Assembly (NCBI GenBank): GCA_963930775.1
Contig: OZ005707.1
Coordinates: 1,612,001-1,676,000, forward strand
Direction: 5' to 3'
DNA: 64,000 nucleotides
DNA from: Cliona cf. orientalis
Taxonomy: Eukaryota > Porifera > Demospongiae > Clionaida > Clionaidae
In this document: positions 1 through 23,392 of the stretch, piece after piece
Position numbering within the stretch: the first letter of the stretch is position 1
How the letters are laid out: every line of letters begins with the position of its first letter
Notes under the pieces: model-generated
The model's database searches: none
What the model was told of the DNA's origin: nothing
Seen by the model: the letters and a program-made list of their open reading frames with translations, nothing else
Translations under genes and position numbers: made by a program

Positions 1-2373
1 TCCAGCAAGATCAAACCACAACCAATACCGAATCGTCCAGCTCCACTTCCTCCCAATGAAGTGGCACAGCTGACTGCAAAGAAGAGAAAGAAGGAGAAGA
101 TCGAGCACAGCAAGATTTCTGAGGAGAGCTCTAGGGACTCACTCCAGATCAAGATCGAGATGGTTCTCTCAGTTCTTTCACTGGTCAATTCCGATAAGGG
201 GCAACAGAATGATGCTGATGCTGCCAAGTTCCTACTGGCCCTCTCCCGTAGCGCAGATACCTGCGGCGTGATGAGGCAGCCTGCCTGCATGAATATGCTC
301 ATTCAGATCATGCACAATATCGAGCACAAAGGTGACAAGTCACACATCGAGGTGAGACACAGAGCTGCAGAGACCATGCGAAACATCATTGAATCAACCG
401 GCGAAACCAAACAGGGCAAGCAGGAGCTGTGTGTGCTAGGTGCCCTTGAGAAGGTCCGCAGCCACTGTGATATGCTCTTTGATATAATCGTCTCCCACTC
501 AAATGGCAGATTTGATGCTGCGGAAGCTGAAAGAATCCAGTCTGCTTGCGATTCCATGCTTCAGCCAATCAGAAAGCTCATCAAATATTCCAGCGACAAG
601 GAAAAGTACAGACCAGCTATGCTTTTCTTGGGGGCCATCCAAGCTATGGCCGAGGTCCTGATAGTCAACTATCGCCTAATCTCCGTCCAGACGGTAGCAA
701 CTCACGCTGGAGAGAAACCAATCTGCCATTCATCAAAGGTGGTCACGGTAGTCATCTCCATACTAATCAACCTCACCTATGGAGACGTAAACAACAAATC
801 CAACCTCTGCCTGCTGCCTGACTTCCTCAAGTCACTCGTCTTCCATGTGAGACAACAAAACGAAAGCATCACGTCTAGCTCTGCTCAGGTGCTCCGAAAT
901 CTCTCCTGGAGGGCCAGTGCCGTAGTCAAGAATGCTCTTTTGGAGTATGATGCAGCTGTAGCGCTCGTTTCTGCTATCAAGTACGTCAAGGAGGAGCCTA
1001 CACTTCAACACATCACCAGTGCTCTGTGGAATCTGTCTGCTCACTCTGTCGATAGCCGACACAGAATCTGCACCACTCCCAATGGAATCCAGCAGCTAGT
1101 TAAGCTCTTGTCTTACTCTAGCACTTCACACACGACCATCGTCGTTGAGAATGTTGGTGGCATCCTGAAGAATCTCTCTGGTGTCATCATGGGAGAAGAG
1201 AAGTACAGAAGAAAATTCCGTATTGCTGGAGGTCTCGAGAAAATCAAGAAGCACTTGAAGTCCAAGAACAAGACAGTACTTGCCAATGCGACTGGTATCC
1301 TGTGGAACCTCTCCGCTCGCTGTCCAGAGGACCAGAAAGCATTCTGGGAACTTGGTGTCATTCCACTTCTCGACGTGCACAAGACATCAGAGCACAAGAG
1401 CATAGCTGAGAATTCTAGAGGAGCTCTGAGAAATTTGCTTGCTTTCGGTCAAACAAACGGCTGGACCAGCAAATCAGATGTGTTGGGTTACAACCTCAAG
1501 ACGCAGAAGGGCCTCTCCAAGTCTCTCTGCTACTCGGCCAACTACACTTTCGAGCACTCTCCTCAACAAAGCCAAACCTCGAAGCAAAGCAACGAGTCGC
1601 TACACAGCCGATCGAGCCAGCCTCTTCCGGGGAGAAGTCGCAGCAACACAGTAGCTGCTGGTGGATCCACAGTATCCCTCTCCCAGAGAGAAGCTCGAAG
1701 ACAAGAAGCCAGCAACTATCAGTACCCACATGAAGAAGACACTGATTTTGACTCGGTCCCAGTTCAGAAGAATCGTCTCAAGCTATCTCGTATCTCTTCA
1801 GCTCCTCAGGCGTCCATCAAGAAAGACGACCTCGAGATGGATGAGTGGTCTAGCTACATGCCTTATTCTGGTAACACCAAACATGGAGCAGGAGTTCCCG
1901 TTTCAGTGCCGACAGGTGCTGTGGTCTACAAAGACGAGCCAGCACGATTGAAGACCAAGAGAACATCCAAGTCACACGGTGGTGGCCCAAGGAATAGCTC
2001 TCATCCCTACTCCCTCTCTCAGTCTGTCTCCAGCTCCGAGCTTCAGTCTGTGGCTGGAGCAGCTCACCATCTCACCAGCCAGGCAAGCGAAGCCACCACA
2101 AGCCTCTCAGCCCTCGAATCAAAGATCGTCGAGTCATTCGATCCCAACCAAAGAACTCACGAGGTGTACGCTGATCTAGACCCAGAAGGCGAGGATGACA
2201 GTGATGCCGATATTGATTATCCAATCAGACGTGACCGTGAAGAGGTTTCCTACCCCGAGGGTTACCCTCGCAGCCGAAGGTCGAGTGCAGTGGGGGACAA
2301 ACAAAGCCAAGGTAAAGGTAGCCATGGTACCAGCAGTCTTGCCCTCGATGGCAAAGACAACGGTAGGCCATGA
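1..2373 (+). CDS. APC: Adenomatous polyposis coli (APC) armadillo domain and C-terminal tail, 5' partial
   Basis: The reading frame is open from base 1, so the gene enters from the left edge; the visible 790 codons end at TGA 2371-2373. The protein carries a run of armadillo repeats with recurring ALWNLSA, GILWNLSAR and ALRNLLA helices, in the order and spacing of the APC armadillo domain (roughly residues 40-490). In animals this domain binds partners such as Asef and KAP3, and APC scaffolds the beta-catenin destruction complex. The remaining ~280 residues are Ser/Gln-rich and low complexity. I see no 20-residue beta-catenin repeats, no SAMP Axin-binding motifs and no basic microtubule-binding region, so this APC is much shorter than the vertebrate form. 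The whole visible part is one exon, as is most of vertebrate APC. The family call is firm; the lack of C-terminal motifs is by eye. Confidence 0.9.
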   Translation, partial: SSKIKPQPIPNRPAPLPPNEVAQLTAKKRKKEKIEHSKISEESSRDSLQIKIEMVLSVLSLVNSDKGQQNDADAAKFLLALSRSADTCGVMRQPACMNMLIQIMHNIEHKGDKSHIEVRHRAAETMRNIIESTGETKQGKQELCVLGALEKVRSHCDMLFDIIVSHSNGRFDAAEAERIQSACDSMLQPIRKLIKYSSDKEKYRPAMLFLGAIQAMAEVLIVNYRLISVQTVATHAGEKPICHSSKVVTVVISILINLTYGDVNNKSNLCLLPDFLKSLVFHVRQQNESITSSSAQVLRNLSWRASAVVKNALLEYDAAVALVSAIKYVKEEPTLQHITSALWNLSAHSVDSRHRICTTPNGIQQLVKLLSYSSTSHTTIVVENVGGILKNLSGVIMGEEKYRRKFRIAGGLEKIKKHLKSKNKTVLANATGILWNLSARCPEDQKAFWELGVIPLLDVHKTSEHKSIAENSRGALRNLLAFGQTNGWTSKSDVLGYNLKTQKGLSKSLCYSANYTFEHSPQQSQTSKQSNESLHSRSSQPLPGRSRSNTVAAGGSTVSLSQREARRQEASNYQYPHEEDTDFDSVPVQKNRLKLSRISSAPQASIKKDDLEMDEWSSYMPYSGNTKHGAGVPVSVPTGAVVYKDEPARLKTKRTSKSHGGGPRNSSHPYSLSQSVSSSELQSVAGAAHHLTSQASEATTSLSALESKIVESFDPNQRTHEVYADLDPEGEDDSDADIDYPIRRDREEVSYPEGYPRSRRSSAVGDKQSQGKGSHGTSSLALDGKDNGRP

Positions 2374-3407
2374 ACGATGAACTATATAATATTATGTATG
2401 TCTGCAAAATAACCACGAAAAAAAAAAGCATCTTTGAAACTTATATCCGTATTATCCAGTAACTAATTAGATACCAAGGGATCACCTTTGGTTCATTTGT
2501 GATTAACTTACTGCACGTCATAATAATAATATCTGTACCGATCATCATTATACACTGGACTTCGTATTGTTTTGTTTTGTTTGTAAACATACTTGTACGT
2601 TTTCATGATTGTATGACATTGTTTTATTGTTAGCATGCAAAAGAAAAAAAGAACCATGTATTTTTTAAATCACTGAATGTATTAATTTTTTGCCTTAAAA
2701 GCACTTATAAGTTTCTATGTCATGTCAGTATTACAATTGAACTATATTTTTGTCCAGTATAAAAATGATTATTGTCAAGTATGCATTAATTTGCTTTAGT
2801 TGTGAGTAATTAATACGATTGTCTCTTATGCCAGTTAAGAGTTGTCTTTACTTCCACATTAATAATTATTATTATTTTATTGAAACTCAACTATGCGCAT
2901 TGTCGTCAATTAAATTCCACGCAGAGCATGACTTAATAATAATTATTATTATGCACAAAATGACTATTCTGGTCCGGGACTGTACCCCAGGACATGTATA
3001 ATAATTATGTACGTACATGCCTTTTTGGCTAGCTAGGACATGCGTGTATGACATATTGTGATTGTGCAATGTTATGCATGCTCTAATATAATAGTGGGAG
3101 AGACCACAAACTTTTCACACACGCTTCAAATTAATTATTAATTAATGTTAACTAACTACCAACACATGCACAGTATCAACTATGACATTGTACCAATCAC
3201 ACAACATGGCTCCACTAAAGACAAGTATCAAACATGATACACAAGTCACATGACAACTATAATATACCACAACAATAATATTATTAACAGCTGAATAACT
3301 TGAGCAACACAACAAATTACTTAATAGTCACTACAGAATCACGTAGCTAGCCGTAATATTGCACATAGTATTGTAGCTAGGTGCTCAAATAATCGACGTA
3401 AATTGTC
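2374..3407. other. Intergenic spacer between convergent APC and pyruvate kinase genes
   Basis: AT-rich spacer with short AT repeats and no convincing ORF. It must contain the APC 3' UTR and the pyruvate kinase 3' UTR because the two genes converge here. I saw no clear canonical polyadenylation hexamer close to the APC stop. Confidence 0.5.
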
Positions 3408-8572
<5,165 letters not shown>

Positions 8573-8904
8573 CTTGATCAATAGTTTGTTGGGATATGGA
8601 TCTGTACAGTATAGTAGCTGATCGATCGACAGTGCAGTTTAATATCGAGCACGTGCACTATAAGCGTGTACGTACGTTGTACGTGCGTGCGCGTACGCGT
8701 ATTAGCGTAGCCTAGCCCCGCCCTATGCGTATGGGAGTAATGCGCATGCTCAGTTAATAACGTACAGCAGTAGTCTCGGCACAAGCCCTTCATTGGTACT
8801 GGTCGTCAAAAGACCAGTCAGATTCATGATGAGCAGCAAATCAGAAAATTAAAATGTGTTGGTTATAGCAATAACATTGTTGTCATAATCACAGCACTAT
8901 GGGA

Positions 8905-16994
<8,090 letters not shown>

Positions 16995-17063
16995 TGCGTA
17001 GTACTAAATGGTAAAGGGTCATCACTCAAATCGGTTTGGTGGGCGTGTTGGGTAAGGGTCGTT
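16995..17063. promoter_or_regulatory. Divergent promoter between DHFR and CARD-caspase
   Basis: The two start codons are head-to-head with 69 bp between them, leaving room for only one shared promoter/5' UTR region. No TATA box was recognised; the inference rests on spacing alone. Confidence 0.5.
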
Positions 17064-19175
17064 ATGGCTACCACCAATGGACAGCAAAAAGGTATTTGAA
17101 CTGATCGAGCATGGATTGAGGTAGCTAGCTATGCGACGAAAGGGATGGCCTGCATGCTAGTGCGTAATTTTAAACTTTTTCATATCACATCATCCAATTT
17201 TATCAATAATTCCTGTAGCATTGGGCAAGCTCAAGAAGCTATGGTTGAAATGTGGGAGGGTGTACGTGACACAGACAGTCTTCAACAGGTGCTTCTCGAC
17301 CATCCAGGAATGGATCAGCATCAACGGCCTGATGCCTTTCATGATGTCCCACGAGCTGATCAAGACAAAACAAATGTCGGACATCACCAATCCTTACCAC
17401 AGCTCTGATGATCAGATGAGGAGTCTACTGAGGCACATTGACACGTGCGGGAAGCATGCCTATTTTATCCTCTATGTGTGTCTCTATGAGTCACGGGATG
17501 AGCATCTTGGCCACAACGATGCAGTTGAAGTGCTTCAGAAGACAGGTAACTTAATCTTTATTCCCATCCCCTTCAGATTTTCTCTAGCTTGTGGGTACAA
17601 AACCAGTGATGGTCACAGCTGGGCATGAGACTACATGTATATTTGCCAAGCATTAATCGACCAAGCTACCTTTAATGTGTATCTTGTGCTTGCTTTGGGG
17701 ATGGGTGGGGCTAACGTTGATAGGCAGTAGTGTAAGGATTGTCTCATATTAGAATAAATTATGTACCTGTATTATTATATTCTCCAGCTAGAGAGATGGG
17801 TACAATTGCTCCCTGGGAGGATTCAGTTGGTGCTCCTAAGAGACCCATCCAAGTGACTGATGGTGAGGGTGATCAACCGACGACAGAGAGAGATGGGCAA
17901 GAGCCAAGTGACGTGGAGAGAGATCACAGTGGATCAAGTCAGTCGGCTGCTGGCCACCCAACTCCAGTTGAAGACAAAGGTAAATGTATGGCCTTATTAT
18001 ATTCAGGCCACTCTTATTGGCTTGAGTATGTACATGTAGTATACTTGTATGTATGATAAACGGGTGTGAATGGCTAATATTATGATTGCTTGTATTTCTC
18101 AGGTGAAGCATCAAATTTTTGTTACTGTGGTCCAGCACAGTCAAGGTCTATGGTCAACCAGGAACAAGCACAAGGTACAAAAATTTTATGATCTATAGTC
18201 ATGTAGAATCAATAATTATTTTATATTTAATCGCTGATGCTCAGTTTATAATAACACTACTCCTTTGCAGGTGACAGCAGGGTTGAAAATCCGCTGATGC
18301 CATATGGATCAGTTGCCGCTGAGGCTACTGGATCCCATGGCCTGGCACTGATCATCAACAACTATGAATTCACTGGTCCAGAGAAGCTCAAAGATCGTGT
18401 GTGTGGGCCGCAAGATGGAGAGAAGTTGACGAAGACCTTTCGAAAGCTGGGGTATAGGATTTATCTGGAGAAGAATAGAAATGCAGACGAGATAATCTCA
18501 ATTTTTAGAAATCTCTTGCCTCCAAACTCTGCAGCAACAGCTTGTCATACTATTGACCGTCGAGTACACAAGGATGACGATAGCTTTGTATGCTGTGTAG
18601 TTTCTCATGGATACTGGGATGAGGCTAGGCGTCAGGATTTTGTCTACGCTAGCGATGAGAAATCCTTCTCAGTACAGCAGCTAGCGCTTGAATACCTTAG
18701 TGTTCCTCCAGGCGCCAACCGTAAAAACCTTCTCAAGCACAAACCAAAGCTTTTCTTCATCCATGCCTGTCGTGGTACAGATATCACCTCAGTGTCGGCT
18801 GATGACAACGAGTCTTGTGGCCATCCCCTTCCAATGCTGCCACAGGTTACACTTTTCCCGATATCTGCCGATTTCTTGTTTTCATACCCTGTCGTTCCCG
18901 GGACAAAGGCTTTTCGAGATGATCACTCGGGAACATTCTTCATCAGCATTCTCTGCCAGATGATCGATGAGTTTGTGAAGAAATTAGACGTAGAACTGAT
19001 CTTGAAACGAGTGCACTATGAGTTGACTTCACAGGAATCAACTGCATACAACTACAAGAATGTGGCGGGAGAAACCGTGAGGGTGAGGCACTGTCCTCAG
19101 CTTATTTCCACCCTGCGGGGACCGTTCTTCCTCACCAAAGAAGCAGCTGAAAGATACAGTGAACATCTTAAATAG
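17064..19175 (+). CDS. CARD-containing caspase, complete, 5 exons
   Basis: A cysteine-aspartate protease of the apoptosis/inflammation type. Exons: 17064-17091, 17219-17545, 17788-17979, 18103-18174, 18271-19175; every internal junction is phase 1 and the product is 507 residues. Residues ~11-118 form a CARD-like death fold, with the typical end HLGHNDAVEVL. Residues ~119-206 are a polar linker. The protease domain starts GLALIINNYEF; the catalytic His lies in VVSHG (about His319) and the catalytic Cys in IHACRG (about Cys373). The usual first residue of the QACRG motif is His here. The p10-like part (SGTFFISILCQMIDEF) follows. An N-terminal CARD suggests an initiator caspase recruited by homotypic CARD contacts. 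The CARD exon is 327 nt with phase 1-1 limits, exactly like that of the gene at 25946. Confidence 0.88.
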
Positions 19176-19308
19176 TGTAGATCTAATGACATCCTTTTGT
19201 GAAGATGTATAAATTAAATTTTAATAATGTGTAATATTGTGGCCCCCCTATGTAAGTGGTTAAGAAGTATGGAACTGGTATGTAAATTTGGCACTGTTTC
19301 CAACAGGT

Positions 19309-19390
19309 GGTAGGGTGGCCGAGCGGTCTAAGGCGCTGGTTTAAGGCACCAGTCATTTCGATGGCGTGGGTTCGAATCCCACCCCTGCCA
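19309..19390 (+). tRNA. tRNA-Leu (AAG anticodon)
   Basis: An 82-nt cloverleaf: acceptor strands GGTAGGG and CCCTGCC pair, the D arm carries the A-box TGGCCGAGCGG, the anticodon stem CTGGT/ACCAG closes loop TTAAGGC with anticodon AAG, there is a long variable arm as expected for leucine, and the T arm GTGGG-TTCGAAT-CCCAC carries the B box. The discriminator is A. A run of eight T just downstream fits a Pol III terminator. Confidence 0.96.
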
Positions 19391-19392
19391 TT

Positions 19393-19402
19393 GTTTTTTT
19401 TC
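19393..19402 (+). terminator. Pol III poly-T terminator of the tRNA-Leu gene
   Basis: A run of T residues begins within a few bases of the tRNA 3' end, the usual RNA polymerase III stop signal. Confidence 0.7.
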
Positions 19403-19565
19403 CCCTTCCAAATGCATGTATACATTATTGTTAATACTGGTTCACACGGCCCTAAACAATGTCATGATCTGATACTACAAAAGTGTGTGTATAATCATGC
19501 ATTATTGTTTAATACAATGTCATACTACTAAACAAACACAAAAATTAATCTTATGACGTTGTAAT

Positions 19566-22500
19566 CTAAACAGTTGTCTCTATCCCAGTTACATGTAGTT
19601 GGCGATACCGGCCAGACTGCAGAGTAGAGTTCTCTGTGGAGGACCCAATACCAGCACGGAAAGCATTCACCACTCGAATCTAAATAAGCACAATACACAA
19701 GTAATAAAAAAGTGATAATATTCAGAGAATTAATAATGCTATAATATTATTATAATGAATATAATAATAATATTATTATAGACTACTAACCTGAGTACGC
19801 AGTTGGTTGGTAGAGTTGAGCCAACGTAGTTTAGCTCTATTAGTGCTAGTGTCATCATCCGTGATGGGGTCAGGAGTGCCAACTGGGGTGGAGGAGGAGA
19901 ACCGACCAGCAAGGAAATTTAGTGGGATGAGGGTTAACAACTGACCAATCAGGAGCTCCGTGCCACCAAGAAAGACGCACCACAGCCAAAGGTCAAGGTA
20001 CAGTCCTGTAGTATGAAACGTGTCATCTCCAAACTGAACAATGATGACTTGAATTATGATTTGAATGATCACAATGACCAAGAAGACCCAATTCTGCCAG
20101 ATCCCACTGAAAACGTTGCGTTCACTGTGTACCTTTCGAGCATTTATCTCGTTAAATATTAGCATCATGACAAAAGTGTTGAAGACAAGAGTGAAGTGCT
20201 GAGAAGATCTCAGCCCGCAATCTACTCCACTATCAAAGTCAAACAGAACTGGACCGGCAAACAGAATGACCAATAAAACTATCAACTGATAGATGGAGTG
20301 GCCAACCATGAACACCCACATCTGCTTGGAGATCAGAGGCTTGTTCTTTCCGTAAGACTTTCTCTTAAGCAGTTCAGCTGTTGGAGGTTCCATACATAGA
20401 GCGAGAGCTGCAAGTGCGTCCATGATTAAGTTGATCCAGAGAAGATGGATAGCCTTTAGAGGTGATTCCCCAATGGTGACTGCTGCAATGGTTGTCAGCA
20501 AGATTGCAACAATGTTCACTGTTAGTTGAAATTGAAGGAATCGAGAAAGCGAGGCTGAAATACTTCTGCAGTACATCACTGCCTTCATCACTGAAGTAAA
20601 GTCGTCACTGGGAATGATGATGTCACATGCTCCATCGACTACATCCGTTCTCTCACTCCCCTGTTTGTGGTATGAGTGGGGTGTGTGTGAATTATGCATG
20701 CACATGTACAAGTGAGTACATTAGTGTGTGTATCGATGCTCCAGTTGTTTATTCCCTAGAGTTTATGCTCAATTTCCCGCTCTATAATAATACTGGCATG
20801 ATACATTAATGTTTCTATTCCCTGGAGTTTATGCTTTCCCACTTCTAGAATATTAGAGGCACTAGACGTTAATTTTGCTCCCAGCTCTGGTATGAAACAT
20901 GAACCCTGCAAGAGAGTGAATTACCATTGCAATTCCGATATCAACTACTTTCATGGTAACAGCATCACTTGTTTCCCTTCCAATGAAGGCCACCACCTCC
21001 TTACACCTCCTACGACCGACGCTTAACACCAGATTATACTTGTCAGTTGGGCTGCATCCAGCTAACACTCGCAGCTGTGGCCAGATTCCATCAAGCTTCT
21101 GTTGCACTACCTCTCCATTCACATCCATGACCTTTTCATTGAACTCCTTCCTGTCTAGTGCTAGGTGCAGGTGAAGGTCATCCCACTTACTGTTAATGAT
21201 GCCACACTTTTCAGCAATGGCCCTGGCTGTCTGGATATTGTCCCCAGTAGCCATTCTCACAGTGATACCAGCTTCATGAAGGCTCTTGATACAACCAGAA
21301 ACCTGCACAGTCAGCGGTAACACATATCATAGCAACCCATTGAAATACTGTGGTTTTTTTTATTCTACAATGTTAATCAAGCTACAGTAGCTTACTTCTG
21401 GTTTGAGTGGGTCTTGAATGCCAGTTATTCCGATCAGTATCAGGTTGGAGACTATATCATCTGAGTCCTCCCAGTCTGGAGTGTTGTTGGTGGATATAGG
21501 AATGTCCCTATGCAATGAATAAATAGCAAGTTTCTGATGTGAACTCTTTTACGATATCATAATCCAAAAATACCTATAAGCTAATGCAAGAACTCTTTGA
21601 GCACCAGATACCATCGGGTGAACTGCATTCTCCATTATCTCTCTCCGACGTTCATCACCCAGCGTACTAACTTTGCCACTTTCATCCACAACTTGCGTGC
21701 ACTTGTGGAGAATTACTTCTGCAACACCAGTTGTGAGCACTCTATAGCCTCCGCCTGGCATCTGGATCACCGTGGATCTGTTCATAGTGGCTGCTTGTAA
21801 GGGAAAGACCTTCACAATTTGCTCCTTGGGGTATTTCCCACGGACAGCCTCATAATCAGTTCCTAAATCAACAGTAAGTGTAGACCAAGATCGCAAAATA
21901 TATTTAATTATAGAAATTTGTACACTTTTTGTCCTTTCAATATAAAAAGTACACAGGCACTTCGATCTTTTCAATGCATTGAAAGATCTAGGTGCGGCTG
22001 GGGACAAGGCTACTAAAAGCCTAAAGCATAGACCGTGAGCTACTACAGCAACGTATGGGTCATGGTTTATACCCAGTAGCTAAACAAGAAGTCAGAAATA
22101 TCCTGCAGCTATATAATATTAGCCTCGTCCCCAGTCCCTCTCTCGATCTCCCAGCTTTTAGATCAAGAGAGGGCCTATGGACCATACACACCTACCAAGT
22201 TGTTTAAGAAAGGCCAGTAGAGCACACTGTGTCAAATTTCCTGCATATTTCACTCTATCGTGCCCTATAATAGGCTCCAGTTTTGAGTTGTAGTCCGAGT
22301 TGACTGAAATAACAAGATTAAGTACTTCCAAAAGACTATCCGGAAGATCAGCTCGTTTTGGAACAACAGTACCAGTATAATGTTTTCCAGCAAAATAACT
22401 TTCAACAACAGTAAACTGATTTGTCGTTAGAATGCCGGTCTTCTCCACGATAAGGGATGTAACTTCAGCTAATCTCAAGGCATCAATACGACGAACAACA

Positions 22501-23320
22501 TTACCATCTTGATTTATCTTCTTGATGGAGTAGCCTAAAGCGAGGGGTACAGCTATCAGGATACCCTCAGGGACAGTAACCACCACCACAGCAATGCCTA
22601 GGAATACAAACTGAAGCAGATAAGGGAGGTCAGTTGAAGTGTTCCATGATCGTTTAAGGATGGAGAATTCTGAGATAGCAAACCAGAGAGAGAGAGCCAG
22701 TACGCAGATCAGGGAAGCAACTATTCCACATCCAAGGAGCACTCGCTGTATCAGTATTACTTCACCACCAGATGCAGGAGACCCTCCCTTACAGCATAGC
22801 CAGTCACGGAAACAGCTACAGAGCCTGCTGCACACTCCTGCAGTAGTGCAAATAATGTAATGGAGAATCTAATTATCATGAATTATTGGTCTGCCGTCAC
22901 ACTAGTGTTTGAAAATTGCACTACGATCACATAGCTAACTCAATAAAACAGCCTGCTCGTCACCCTCCCCCCCCCCCCCCACACACACACTCACAAATAT
23001 GTGATCACCTCCTACTCCACAATTCACTGCTAATACGTGCATAAAGATTTGGCTATACCATAATTATACCTTTCTGCTCCTCCTCTGGCTGCTGACTCAT
23101 GAGAGTTACAATGATTCCCTGCTGAGAGTGTGGCCCCACTGCACTCACCAAGATGGTACCTTCTCCCTCCATTACTCGAGTACCAGCTAATAGAATTGGA
23201 TCTCTGTCATTATTCTTTGCTATCAGGTCAGGCTCGCCAGTCAAGTTTGATTCATCCACCCTTATACAATTGCCCTTATATTATTATGTGTGCACAGAGA
23301 GGGAGAGGGAGGGAGAGGGG

Positions 23321-23392
<72 letters not shown>

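Noticed and set aside
20953..21174. Plus-strand ORF within the pump-like gene
   Set aside because: Antisense shadow of PMCA exon 7, no domain.
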